A stretch of 64,000 nucleotides of DNA from JAJECS01 sp965262745 (GTDB lineage Bacteria; Chloroflexota; UBA11872), in NCBI GenBank assembly GCA_965262745.1, contig OZ253558.1:1798001-1862000 (forward strand). The letters are read 5' to 3'. The first letter of the stretch is position 1, and each line of letters begins with the position of its first letter. Position numbers and translations under genes: made by a program. The notes beneath the pieces were generated by a model that was given only the letters and a program-made list of their open reading frames with translations, made no database searches and had not been told where the DNA came from. Of the stretch, positions 17,519 through 26,027 are shown in pieces.

Positions 17519-18478
17519 ATGATCATCGACGCTCACACGCACATCTTCGACCGATCGGTCCCCGGCGCCAACGAGAACTTTCCTCTCTGGCCGGGCAACC
17601 GCTGGGGTGCGAGCGCCCCCGACCTCATCGAGCAAATGGACCGTGCCGGCATCGATAAGGCGTTCCTCATCAGCTATACGCCGGTTGACGTCATGGCCCA
17701 CTACCCGGCAGAGGAGCGAGATCACAAACTCGCCGTCTTCCAGCACTACTTGACCAAGGAGTACTTCGTTCGGATGTGGCGGCAACATCCGGACCGGTTC
17801 ATGTGGTTCTCGGATTCGATCGACCCGCGTGTGCCGGGCTATGTCGAGCGCGCAGCCGAGGACCTGGACACTGGCGCATCCGGTCTCAAGCTGCTGCCGT
17901 TGTTCGTCGATACGGAAATGGGCGATCCCCGTTGGCGGCCAATCTTCGAGCTGCTCCGCGACCGCGGCAGGCCCTGCATCATCGACATCTCATGGTGGTA
18001 TGCCCACTTCCCGTGGTTCGCGCCGAGCGTCCTCGGCAAGTACGGCTCCTTCACGGAGTATGTGCAGGGCTTCGGTGAGCTTGTGGCCGACTTCCCAGAG
18101 GTGAAAATTCAGCTGGCCCACTACGGCACGCCCGCACTGAAGGATCGCGACGATCCATCACGACCGTTGCGCTATCACCTGCTCGACGAAGTCATTGCGT
18201 TGATGCAGGCACACCCGAGTCTCCATTGTGATTTGGGGGCGTATCAACACGTGATCGGTGAAGACGAGCCATTCCCGTACAAGAGCGCCCTGACCATCCT
18301 TGAAATCCTCGTGGAAGGCATCGGGGCCGATCGTATTCATTGGGGCACGGACTGGCCGTATTTGGGCGTCCAGCCCTTCGAGAACCTAATCCGCGCCATT
18401 CGGGAGGCGCCATTCCTCAACCAGGATGAGGCGGACAAAGTGCTGGGGCTAAATGCGCAGCGTTTTGTCGGGGCCTAG
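17519..18478 (+). CDS. Amidohydrolase family 2 (ACMSD-like) protein
   Basis: A 319-residue TIM-barrel metal hydrolase or decarboxylase. The N-terminal IIDAHTHIFD gives the His-x-His metal pair, IQLAHYGTPA has a third His, and HWGTDWPYLG near the C-terminus carries the conserved Asp. These match the amidohydrolase-2 family, which includes decarboxylases and lactonases acting on aromatic or sugar-acid substrates. It follows the GH4 gene by 50 bases on the same strand, so it may process the sugar acid or lactone released; this is inference. Convergent to the dipeptidase gene, with only 34 bases between and no terminator hairpin seen. Confidence 0.85.
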   Translation: MIIDAHTHIFDRSVPGANENFPLWPGNRWGASAPDLIEQMDRAGIDKAFLISYTPVDVMAHYPAEERDHKLAVFQHYLTKEYFVRMWRQHPDRFMWFSDSIDPRVPGYVERAAEDLDTGASGLKLLPLFVDTEMGDPRWRPIFELLRDRGRPCIIDISWWYAHFPWFAPSVLGKYGSFTEYVQGFGELVADFPEVKIQLAHYGTPALKDRDDPSRPLRYHLLDEVIALMQAHPSLHCDLGAYQHVIGEDEPFPYKSALTILEILVEGIGADRIHWGTDWPYLGVQPFENLIRAIREAPFLNQDEADKVLGLNAQRFVGA

Positions 18479-18512
18479 GTGTAGCCCAAGAGTCGGCTCA
18501 TCGCGAAGCAGA

Positions 18513-19547
18513 TCAAGGCAGCGCCTCCTCAATCACGCGCAGCAAGTTGCCTCCCAGGATCTTGAGAATTTCGTCCTCGGTATAGCCACGCCCGAGTAAC
18601 TGAACCGTTACGTTCGGCAGTTTGCTGGAGTCCTCGAACTCTTTGGTCCAGGTGAAGGAATCTTCGGCAATCCTCTGATTGAAGCTCACATTGCGGGTTC
18701 TCTGGGTGCCGTCCAGGAGATAGTCGGGACCAAGGCCAACGCTTTCGATCCCGCCGACGCGAACCAAATGGTCGATATGGTCCAAGACGTCGTCGATGGT
18801 GGCTTGGCGGCCTTCGCTCAGGAGCACTTGCGAGCAGAAGTGAACCGCCGCCACGCCGCCATTGTCGGCCAGGTCCCTGATCTGATCGTCCCAAAGCAGC
18901 TGGGTGCTCCTGGAGTTGCGCTCGCGCGCACCGGTATGAGAATTGATGACGGGTTTGTCGGTCATTGCCAGCACGTCGGCAATGGTCGCGGGCGACGAGT
19001 GCGACACGTCGAGGAGCATGCCCAGAGCATTCATCTCGGCCACGACCTCACGGCCAAATTGCGTCAGGCCCGGCTCATCGATGTCCGACTGCGCCGTCCC
19101 CACCTGGTTGCGAGTCGCCCAGTGCAGCTGCAAGTGCCGCATACCCAGGCGGTAGAAGATTCGCAGCGCCGCCAGGCTCCCCTCGAGCAGTTTTGCGCCT
19201 TCCGCTCCCAGGATGAGACCGAGGCGGCCGGTTCGCTTGGCCTCGGCGATGTCGGCAGCGCGGCGCACCACAAAGACCTCATCGGGCATGGTCTCGACGG
19301 TGGCGAAGATCTCGTCATAGGCCTCCATGCCGTCGCGCATGTAGCCCTCGGTGCTATAGAGCGAGCGCTCGAATTCAGCCCGGTTGTCCGCGAAGGCCCG
19401 CCCGGACACCGTCGCCTGTACGACCTTGGCCGTCACCCCACCCGCGAGATCGCGCCGAAAGTCCTCCGCCCGCACCATGTGGTCGTGGGCCAGCAGAACC
19501 AACGCGCGCTCGTGCAACGCATCCCCAGCCGATATCTCTGATTGCAA
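18513..19547 (-). CDS. Membrane dipeptidase (M19, renal dipeptidase) family protein
   Basis: Zinc-dependent dipeptidase or related amidohydrolase of 344 residues. Metal-site elements seen: HDH near the N-terminus (the family usually has His-x-Asp), Glu in LILGAEGAK, His in LLDVSHSSP and in VINSHTGAR, and Asp in VGLGPDYL. No signal peptide is evident. TTG at 19547 is chosen because AAGGA lies 5-6 bases upstream and homology starts there; the open frame continues for over 400 more codons but overlaps the aminotransferase gene on the other strand and is not credible. Substrate may be a dipeptide or another small amide. Confidence 0.83.
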   Translation of the reverse strand: MQSEISAGDALHERALVLLAHDHMVRAEDFRRDLAGGVTAKVVQATVSGRAFADNRAEFERSLYSTEGYMRDGMEAYDEIFATVETMPDEVFVVRRAADIAEAKRTGRLGLILGAEGAKLLEGSLAALRIFYRLGMRHLQLHWATRNQVGTAQSDIDEPGLTQFGREVVAEMNALGMLLDVSHSSPATIADVLAMTDKPVINSHTGARERNSRSTQLLWDDQIRDLADNGGVAAVHFCSQVLLSEGRQATIDDVLDHIDHLVRVGGIESVGLGPDYLLDGTQRTRNVSFNQRIAEDSFTWTKEFEDSSKLPNVTVQLLGRGYTEDEILKILGGNLLRVIEEALP

Positions 19548-19676
19548 TGTTCCTTGTCCTAACTTATCTGCTCCTCCCAGCGTCCCAACGATACCGCCAA
19601 AGCCACCGCATCCCCAGAACGCCCGAAGTCGAGCCGGGGGCCGCTGCGTGGTAGCCTCACGACCATCCGACTTCCG

Positions 19677-20903
19677 GTGCAGGCGGCGCCGTTGAAGATT
19701 GCGCATCACATTGGGGCCATGCCCCCGGTTGGGTCGCGGCGGCTCGCCACTCAGGTGAAGGCGGCCCGTGGCCGGGGCGTTGATGTCCTGCCGCTGATGC
19801 CCTACGCCGAGCGTGCCCCGTCCCCCGAAGCGGTCGAGGCGGTCGTAAGCGAAATCCGCCAAAACCGTGAGGCGCCGTCGCGCGGCCTTCCCGAACTCTG
19901 TGAGGCAGTGGCGGAACGTGTCGGCGGCGAAATCGGACACCCGGTGGACGCTGAAACCGAGGTGCTCATCACCAACGGCTCGATGCAGGCCCTCAACCTG
20001 GTGTTTCGCGCGATCCTCGATCCCGGCGACGAAGTGATCATCCCGGCGCCCTGCTATTTCTTCGGCGGCTGCGTCGAATTGGCGGGCGGTCACCCGGTCC
20101 ACGTCCCCATGGACGAGGCCGCCGGCTATGCCTGGGACGTCGAGCGGCTCGCCGCCGCCATCACCCCGCGCACGGTGGCCATCGTGGTCAACACCCCAGT
20201 GAATCCCACCGGCGTGGTGCTCGGCGAAGACACGCTGCGCGCCATCGCCGACCTGGCCGAGCGCCATGACCTGCTGATCGTGTCCGACGAGTCCTACGAC
20301 ACCATGGTCTATGACGGACACCGCCACGTGAGCTGCGCGAGCGTTGCGGGCGCCGCCTCGCGCACCGCGATTATTCGCAGCTTCACCAAGAGCTTCGCCA
20401 TGCCCGCATGGCGGGTGGGCTATATTGTCGGCCCCCGAGGCGTCATTGACGCCTGCAACAAAGCGCTCGAATGGGAACAGCTCCACGGCAACCACGTCGC
20501 CCAAGCCGGGGCTGCGGCCGCGATGCGCCACCCGGTCTACCCTGGGAACAGCATGGCCCACGAGTTCCAGCAGCTGCGCGACGTGATTGATCCCTTCGTG
20601 GCGCCCGGCCTTCCGCTGCACGCCGTGAAGCCAGCCGGGGGGCCATTCGTGTTTATCAACGTTTCGGCGATATTCGACTCCTCCGCTCAAGCATCCGCCG
20701 CCTTGCTGGACGCGGGCATCCCTACGACAGCCGGGCACTTTTGCCGATCCGATCGGCACGTGCGCATGGCATTTGGCGCGTCCCCGGAAGTCCTACGCGA
20801 AGCCGGGCGCCGCATTGCCGATGTCGCGGCCGCCAACGCCAGCCTTCAATCTGTTCGAGCCGGGCAATCAGCGAATAGGAGGGCCGTACTCAGCACGACG
20901 TAG
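19677..20903 (+). CDS. Pyridoxal-phosphate aminotransferase, class I/II
   Basis: Fold-type I aminotransferase of up to 408 residues. Family blocks: TNGSMQALNLVFRAI, IPAPCYFFGG, VNTPVNPTGVVL, IVSDESYDTMVYDG with the PLP-pairing Asp/Tyr, and the Schiff-base lysine in SFTKSFAMPAWRVGYIVG. GTG at 19677 is the longest start; ATG at 19719 is a credible alternative because homology is clear only after it. It probably acts on an amino or keto acid such as aspartate or an aromatic residue. It lies between a divergent dipeptidase gene and the ABC binding protein gene, so it may handle imported amino acids. Confidence 0.87.
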   Translation: MQAAPLKIAHHIGAMPPVGSRRLATQVKAARGRGVDVLPLMPYAERAPSPEAVEAVVSEIRQNREAPSRGLPELCEAVAERVGGEIGHPVDAETEVLITNGSMQALNLVFRAILDPGDEVIIPAPCYFFGGCVELAGGHPVHVPMDEAAGYAWDVERLAAAITPRTVAIVVNTPVNPTGVVLGEDTLRAIADLAERHDLLIVSDESYDTMVYDGHRHVSCASVAGAASRTAIIRSFTKSFAMPAWRVGYIVGPRGVIDACNKALEWEQLHGNHVAQAGAAAAMRHPVYPGNSMAHEFQQLRDVIDPFVAPGLPLHAVKPAGGPFVFINVSAIFDSSAQASAALLDAGIPTTAGHFCRSDRHVRMAFGASPEVLREAGRRIADVAAANASLQSVRAGQSANRRAVLSTT

Positions 20904-20981
20904 TTGAGGGAAACATTCAGTCACGATCAATCTGCTAGGACGTACCTAGAAACGGGTTGGTTTGAGACGGGGAGGTAGTTT

Positions 20982-22913
20982 GTGATTCGGAAACCAGTGT
21001 TATCGAAGGCTCTAAGCCGCCGGATGATACTCCGGAGCGGAGCCGCAGCTGTTGCCGGCGGCATTGGCGCTGCCGCGCTCGCGGCATGCGGCGAGGCCGA
21101 GGTTGTTGAGAAGACAGTGACGGTAACCGTCACCGAGGTCAGGGAAGTCATCAAGGAAGTTCCGGTCGAGACGGTCGTCACCAGGGAAATCCCGGTCGAA
21201 ACCGTCGTGATCAAGGAAGTCCAGGTCGAGACGATCAAGGAAGTCCCGGTCGAGACGATCAAAGAAGTTGAGGTCGAGAGGGTCGTCACGCGGGAGAAGA
21301 TTGTCGAGGTCGAGGTCGAGGTCGAGAAGGAGAAGATTGTCGAAGTCGAGGTCATGGCCATGAACCCGAAGGCCGAAAGCCTCGTCATCGCGCTTCCGGT
21401 GACGCAACGGGTCGACGACCTCGATGGGTCGCAGGTCTACGAGTTCCAGACCAAGATCCACTCCTTCTGCACCTCGGAAAGCCTGCTGCTCTACGACTAT
21501 CAGACGCAGACGCTCAAGCCGCGGCTGGCCGAGAGCTATGAAGTCGCATCGGACGCGACCTCGGTGACCTTCACGCTCCGCGAAGGCGTCACCTGGCACA
21601 ACGGCGATCCGTTTACACCTGAGGACGTCCAGTTCAACTTCGACCGGATCTTCAGAGACGACGATCCGTATCACGCCGAGGGGACGTTCTACTACAACAG
21701 CTTCGCCCAACCGTTCTACGGCAGCACCGACGTGGTTGACGCCCGTACGGTGCGCGTGAACCTGACCCAGCCCGACGCGCTGGCGGCAGAGAAGTTCGGC
21801 GCGCTGGACAGCTCATACATGGCCCATCCGCCGAGCGTGATGGAACATGGCAACCGCGAGTACTCCACCGACGCCGACAAGTACGTCGGTACGGGGCCGT
21901 ACATCCCGGTAGAGCTGCGACCGGCCGAGCTGGTGCGCATGGTGCGCAACGAGAACTGGTGGGGCCCCAAGCCGGACTTCGATGAGCTGATCTTTCGCCT
22001 CTTCCCCGGCGGCAGCGCCGGTGCTGACGCGCGAGTGAACGCGCTCCTAGCCGGCGAGGTCGACGTGGCGCTGTACACGCCGGCTACCCGTCGCAACGAT
22101 CTGTTCCGCACGCCCGGAATCGGCGCCAAGTGGTTCCCCAACTTCGTGCTGGGGTATTACTACATCAACCACACCTTCCCGCTGTTCCAAGACAGCCGGG
22201 TGCGGCGGGCAGTGGCGCGATCGTTCGACCGCGTTACCTACTACGAGGCCACCGCCGGCCCAACCGTGCTTCCCTGGGGCAAGTTCTGGTTCCCCGGCTC
22301 GCCGTATCTGAACGAAGCCGCCGAGGTGGATTACGATCCGGCTCAGGTGGCGTCGTTGATGCAGGACGCTGGCTTTTCCATGGGCGGCGACGGCGTGTGG
22401 GCCCAGTCCGACGGCACGCGGGCCGAATTCAAGATCCAGTACCGGGGCGACCCGGGTTCGCCGCCTGACCGGGAGACATTCTGGATTCAGGGGTTGGCTG
22501 ATCTTGGGTTCTCCGTGGAGCTCGAGGCATGGGATCCCGCGATAGGCGCCGACTTCGAGAACGGCCCCTATGCCCAGCAGAATCTGCACGTGGGCGGTTG
22601 GGGCGTCGGCGTCTTCCTCGGCGATCCGGCCTTTGCCTATCAGCGTTGGACGGCAGGCGATGACTTTGCCCGCAGCTACATGGACAACGCTGAGATGAAC
22701 CAGCTCTACAAGGACATCCTGGTCGAGGCCGATGCCGCCAACCGGACGGCAAAGGTGCACCGAATGCAGGAAATCGCCGCCGAGGAGGTGGCCTGGATTC
22801 CGACCACCGTATCCACGCTGGGTGCCGCCTGGCGGGAGGAGAAAGTCACCAACGTGACCTCCGGCGCGACCCAGTACAGCTACCCCTGGCTGTACAAGGT
22901 AGCGCCCCTTTAA
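20982..22913 (+). CDS. ABC transporter substrate-binding lipoprotein, family 5
   Basis: Extracytoplasmic binding protein (643 residues) of the Dpp/Opp type. The N-terminus has a twin arginine (LSRRMILRSG), a hydrophobic core and a lipobox ending LAAC, so it is exported, perhaps by Tat, and lipid-anchored. Residues about 40-124 are a Val/Glu-rich repeat, a likely spacer to hold the domain away from the membrane. The SBP_bac_5 body follows: PRLAESYEVASDATSVTFTL, GVTWHNGDPFTPEDVQFNFDR, VGTGPYIPV. GTG at 20982 has GGGGAGGT about 7 bases upstream. Permease and ATPase genes follow. In this phylum such proteins import peptides or oligosaccharides; ligand unknown. Confidence 0.93.
   Translation: MIRKPVLSKALSRRMILRSGAAAVAGGIGAAALAACGEAEVVEKTVTVTVTEVREVIKEVPVETVVTREIPVETVVIKEVQVETIKEVPVETIKEVEVERVVTREKIVEVEVEVEKEKIVEVEVMAMNPKAESLVIALPVTQRVDDLDGSQVYEFQTKIHSFCTSESLLLYDYQTQTLKPRLAESYEVASDATSVTFTLREGVTWHNGDPFTPEDVQFNFDRIFRDDDPYHAEGTFYYNSFAQPFYGSTDVVDARTVRVNLTQPDALAAEKFGALDSSYMAHPPSVMEHGNREYSTDADKYVGTGPYIPVELRPAELVRMVRNENWWGPKPDFDELIFRLFPGGSAGADARVNALLAGEVDVALYTPATRRNDLFRTPGIGAKWFPNFVLGYYYINHTFPLFQDSRVRRAVARSFDRVTYYEATAGPTVLPWGKFWFPGSPYLNEAAEVDYDPAQVASLMQDAGFSMGGDGVWAQSDGTRAEFKIQYRGDPGSPPDRETFWIQGLADLGFSVELEAWDPAIGADFENGPYAQQNLHVGGWGVGVFLGDPAFAYQRWTAGDDFARSYMDNAEMNQLYKDILVEADAANRTAKVHRMQEIAAEEVAWIPTTVSTLGAAWREEKVTNVTSGATQYSYPWLYKVAPL
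21136..21352 (+). repeat. Tandem repeat encoding Val/Glu spacer
   Basis: Imperfect units of 24-30 bases, core AAGGAAGTCCCGGTCGAGAC, repeat about five times, then GAGGTC hexamers repeat near 21306-21325. The product repeats Lys-Glu-Val-x-Val-Glu-Thr. The repeat lies inside the binding protein gene between lipobox and ligand-binding domain. Confidence 0.85.
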
Positions 22914-22926
22914 GGGTTGACTCGTT

Positions 22927-22978
22927 GGCGGGGATTCGCGCTCAGCGTCCTAACGGACCGGCGGCGCGAATCCCCGCC
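22927..22978 (+). terminator. Long inverted repeat between binding-protein and permease genes
   Basis: GGCGGGGATTCGCGC (22927-22941) is complementary to GCGCGAATCCCCGCC (22964-22978), a perfect 15-bp stem with a 22-base loop. There is no T-run, so it is more likely an attenuator or RNA-stabilising stem that keeps binding-protein transcript above permease transcript than a complete terminator. Confidence 0.55.
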
Positions 22979-23010
22979 GCACCGCTTCGCCACGGACCGA
23001 CCTGCCAACC

Positions 23011-23982
23011 ATGACCCGATACATCGCGCGCCGTCTTCTGACCATCATTCCTCTGCTTATCGCAGTTAGCATTATCGTGTTCTTTCTCGGCAAGGCCCTG
23101 CCGGGGGACCCCGTCGAAATCTTCCTGCGGCAAGCCGATATATCTAATCCAAAAATCGTAGCCGCGATGAAGGACAGGTATGGCCTCAACGACCCGTTGC
23201 CCGTGCAGTATTGGACGTGGCTATCGCTTATGTTCCGCGGCGACATGGGTGACTCGATCCGCAAGGGCGAACCTGTCGCCGAGTTGCTATTCCGTGGCAT
23301 GCGCAACACGTTCAGCATCGCCACCGCCGCGGTCATTCTTGTAGTCGTCGTCGGTTGGACGATGGGCGTGCTCGCCGCGGTCGTTCACAACCGGGCATGG
23401 CCCCAGGTCATTACCCGCTTCCTGGCCCAATTTCCCGTCTTGATGCTCAGCATCCCCGGTTTCTCGATCGCCGTGTACATGGTGCTCATCTTCGGCGTCA
23501 CGCTCGGCTGGCTTCCGACCAGCGGCATCTCCAACCCCCGGTCCGGAGCAGACGATATTCCCGACTTGGCTATACACCTCATCCTCCCAACCATTGCGCT
23601 GGCGCTAGCATCAGTCGGCGCAAACTGGCGGTTGGCACGAAATACCATGATCGAGATTCTCCGCGAAGACTACATTCGCATGGCCCATGCCAAAGGTCTC
23701 CCGCTCTGGCGCGTCTACTTCCTGCATGGCCTCCGCACCACTATCATCCCTCTATTGACCAGCGCAGGGCTTTTATTCGGATCCTTGCTGACTGGATCAT
23801 TCATCCTTGAATACATCTTCGCTTGGCCCGGCATTGGTCTACTTCTGGTTGAATCCACCGTGAATCGCGACGTTCCCGTCGTGATGGGTGGCACCATCAT
23901 TCTCGCAACGATGTATATTTTCATTAACTTAGCTGTCGATATTCTCTATGCCATGGTTGATCCGCGTATCCGTTATGTATAA
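23011..23982 (+). CDS. ABC transporter permease, DppB/OppB type
   Basis: Inner-membrane permease of 323 residues with six or so hydrophobic segments. It starts MTRYIARRLLTIIPLLIAVSI, the family N-terminus, and has the GDMGDSIRKGEPV loop. The cytoplasmic EAA loop that contacts the ATPase reads EDYIRMAHAKGLPLWRVYF. No Shine-Dalgarno is seen before the ATG, which lies after the large inverted repeat. It overlaps the next permease start. Forms the channel with the DppC-type protein. Confidence 0.93.
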   Translation: MTRYIARRLLTIIPLLIAVSIIVFFLGKALPGDPVEIFLRQADISNPKIVAAMKDRYGLNDPLPVQYWTWLSLMFRGDMGDSIRKGEPVAELLFRGMRNTFSIATAAVILVVVVGWTMGVLAAVVHNRAWPQVITRFLAQFPVLMLSIPGFSIAVYMVLIFGVTLGWLPTSGISNPRSGADDIPDLAIHLILPTIALALASVGANWRLARNTMIEILREDYIRMAHAKGLPLWRVYFLHGLRTTIIPLLTSAGLLFGSLLTGSFILEYIFAWPGIGLLLVESTVNRDVPVVMGGTIILATMYIFINLAVDILYAMVDPRIRYV

Positions 23983-24976
23983 CAGCAGCTCATTCCCACG
24001 CATAATCAAGGCTACTTTCTCTCACTTGTGGCGTACCATACGCTTTCTCCGCGAACATCCCGTCCTAACAGTCTCACTCATCCCACTAGTTGTAGTTATT
24101 ACCACCGCCTTGTTCGCCCAGTGGCTGCCCATTCCGGACCCGAACTCGGGAGATATCAGAGTCTCGCGATATCTGCCGCCATTGTCCGAAGTCTACGTTT
24201 TGGGGGAAAATAGCCTCGGCCGTGAGGTCCTGTCCCCCCTGCCCACCCAGGACCCGGACCGCACTGACCTCGTCAAACGCTATGTGCCGCCACGGCCTAA
24301 GAAATATGTTCTCGGGGGTGATAGCCTCGGCCGTGATATCATGTCGCGGCTCATTTGGGGCAGCCGCATATCACTGCTGATTGGCATTGCAGCCAATTTG
24401 GCCGTCACGGTGATTTCGGTGTTCTTTGGCTTGCTTGCCGGCTATCTTGGCGGCCGTGTGGACGGCGTGATCATGCGCCTGGTCGATGTTGGACTGGCAT
24501 TCCCTGGCCTTCTCCTGGCACTCGTGATTCTCACAGTGCTCGGTCCGTCGGTCGTAAACTTGGCCATTGCTGTTGTCGTGTCTTCCGTGCCGTTGAACAT
24601 TCGTTTCTTCCGTGGCCAGGTTCTAACCGTACGCACTGCCAAATACATCGAGGCTGCGCGGCTTCTTGGCTACAGCCACCTGCGGATTATGTTCCGGGAA
24701 GTTCTTCCCAACGTGATGCCTCTCATCCTGACGGTGACTGCCCTACATGCAACGAGCTTCTTTATATTCACTGCTGGATTCAGCTTGCTTGGCATGGGGC
24801 TCAAGCCGCCCGATCCAGACTGGGGAACAATGATGTCAGACGGTCTGCGCGCGCTCTATGAGGCGCCGGCGGTGATTCTGGGGCCGACGATTCTGATCTC
24901 TGTGCTGGCGATATGCTTCAACGTACTCGGCGATGAGACACAGAAAATTCTCAGCCCGCGTGAAAGCCAACTATAG
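23975..24976 (+). CDS. ABC transporter permease, DppC/OppC type, with duplicated periplasmic segment
   Basis: Second permease subunit, 333 residues from ATG 23975, which overlaps the dppB-type stop. The C-terminal membrane domain is standard, with the EAA loop KYIEAARLLGYSHLRIMFRE and the family ending GMGLKPPDPDWGTMMSDG. The N-terminal periplasmic segment, normally a single Pro-Pro-x-x-x-His-x-Leu-Gly-Thr-Asp-x-x-Gly-Arg-Asp unit before the second helix, is present twice in tandem. The downstream copy joins the membrane domain in the normal way, so the upstream copy is the additional one. An ATG at 23948 would extend the protein 9 residues. Confidence 0.92.
   Translation: MYNSSSFPRIIKATFSHLWRTIRFLREHPVLTVSLIPLVVVITTALFAQWLPIPDPNSGDIRVSRYLPPLSEVYVLGENSLGREVLSPLPTQDPDRTDLVKRYVPPRPKKYVLGGDSLGRDIMSRLIWGSRISLLIGIAANLAVTVISVFFGLLAGYLGGRVDGVIMRLVDVGLAFPGLLLALVILTVLGPSVVNLAIAVVVSSVPLNIRFFRGQVLTVRTAKYIEAARLLGYSHLRIMFREVLPNVMPLILTVTALHATSFFIFTAGFSLLGMGLKPPDPDWGTMMSDGLRALYEAPAVILGPTILISVLAICFNVLGDETQKILSPRESQL
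24128..24352 (+). repeat. Tandem duplication inside the DppC-type permease gene
   Basis: Copy 1 (24128-24241) encodes 38 residues ending YVLGENSLGREVLSPL; copy 2 (24242-24352) encodes 37 residues ending YVLGGDSLGRDIMSRL. Both contain a Pro-Asp/Gln-Asp-Pro lead, an Arg-Tyr-x-Pro-Pro block and the Leu-Gly-Arg block. DNA identity is moderate, longest around AGCCTCGGCCGTGA, so the duplication is old. Confidence 0.85.
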
Positions 24977-25954
24977 ATGAACTCAACTTCTTCTCCCACG
25001 CCAATACTCGCCGTACAAGATCTGCACACCCACTTCTTCACCAAGACCGCGACGGTGCGCGCCGTCAATGGCGTGAGCTTCAGCATATATCCTGGGGAAA
25101 TCGTAGGTCTCGTCGGAGAATCCGGCTGCGGCAAGTCGGTTACCGCCATGTCCATTCTGGGTCTTGTTGATACTCCGGGAAGAGTGGTCAACGGCGAGAT
25201 CATCTTTGATGGCCGTGACATGCGGAAAATGTCCGGTCGCGAGCTCCGTCGGATCCGTGGTCGCGAAATCGCAATGATCTTCCAGAACCCTATTGGCGCC
25301 TTGAATCCAGTGTTCAGCGTTGGCCGTCAGCTCATCGAGGCGATCCGTACCCACCAGCAAGTAAGCCGCCGCGATGCGTATCTACAAGCCGTTGGTTTGC
25401 TTGAGCGGGTCGGGATTCCTGATCCTGAGCAGCGGATGCCTCAATACCCGCATCAGTTCAGCGGAGGCATGGCCCAGCGTGTTGTCATCGCCATGGCGCT
25501 GGCGAACCGACCCAAGCTCCTCATCGCCGACGAGCCAACCACGGCCTTGGATGTCACCATCCAGGCGCAGATCATTGATCTGCTTGACGAGCTGAATCGA
25601 GAGTTCGGCATGGCCGTCTTGCACATCACGCACAACATGGCGCTGGTGGCTGAAAGCTGCACGCGGACCGTCGTGATGTATGGCGGAAAAATCGCTGAGA
25701 GCGGCCAAACGCCCGTGGTCTTCGATGATCCACTGCATCCCTACACGCAAGCGCTGCTGCGCTCGGTCCCGGACCTCGATCGTCCTGAGCAAACCATCGA
25801 TCCGCTCGAAGGCTTCCCGCCGGATATCACCCGCGAGTGGCCCGGCTGCGAGTTCGAGCCGCGTTGCAGCCAGCGCTTCGAGCGCTGTCCGGTGGAGAAT
25901 CCACTGCTGCGCGAGGTAGTGGACGGACATGCCGTCCGCTGTCACCTGTACTAG
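24977..25954 (+). CDS. ABC transporter ATPase, DppD/OppD type
   Basis: Nucleotide-binding subunit, 325 residues. Walker A is GESGCGKS, Q-loop FQNPIGALNP, signature FSGGMAQR, Walker B LLIADEP with TTALD as D-loop, and switch His in HITHNMALV. The C-terminal oligopeptide-transporter extension is present with Cys in CEFEPRC, ERCPVENP and VRCHLY. The ATG follows the permease stop with no gap. Pairs with the DppF-type ATPase. Confidence 0.95.
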   Translation: MNSTSSPTPILAVQDLHTHFFTKTATVRAVNGVSFSIYPGEIVGLVGESGCGKSVTAMSILGLVDTPGRVVNGEIIFDGRDMRKMSGRELRRIRGREIAMIFQNPIGALNPVFSVGRQLIEAIRTHQQVSRRDAYLQAVGLLERVGIPDPEQRMPQYPHQFSGGMAQRVVIAMALANRPKLLIADEPTTALDVTIQAQIIDLLDELNREFGMAVLHITHNMALVAESCTRTVVMYGGKIAESGQTPVVFDDPLHPYTQALLRSVPDLDRPEQTIDPLEGFPPDITREWPGCEFEPRCSQRFERCPVENPLLREVVDGHAVRCHLY

Positions 25955-26027
25955 CTAGCCCCATGAGCAAGCACGCCACCCTGGCTATCGGGCCAGCTTC
26001 ATGGAGAGCAGCGCGAGGAGATACGGC

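Noticed and set aside
18513..20759. Very long minus-strand frame of 748 codons
   Set aside because: Only the part to about 19547 has dipeptidase motifs; the rest runs antisense through the aminotransferase gene, a GC-rich shadow.
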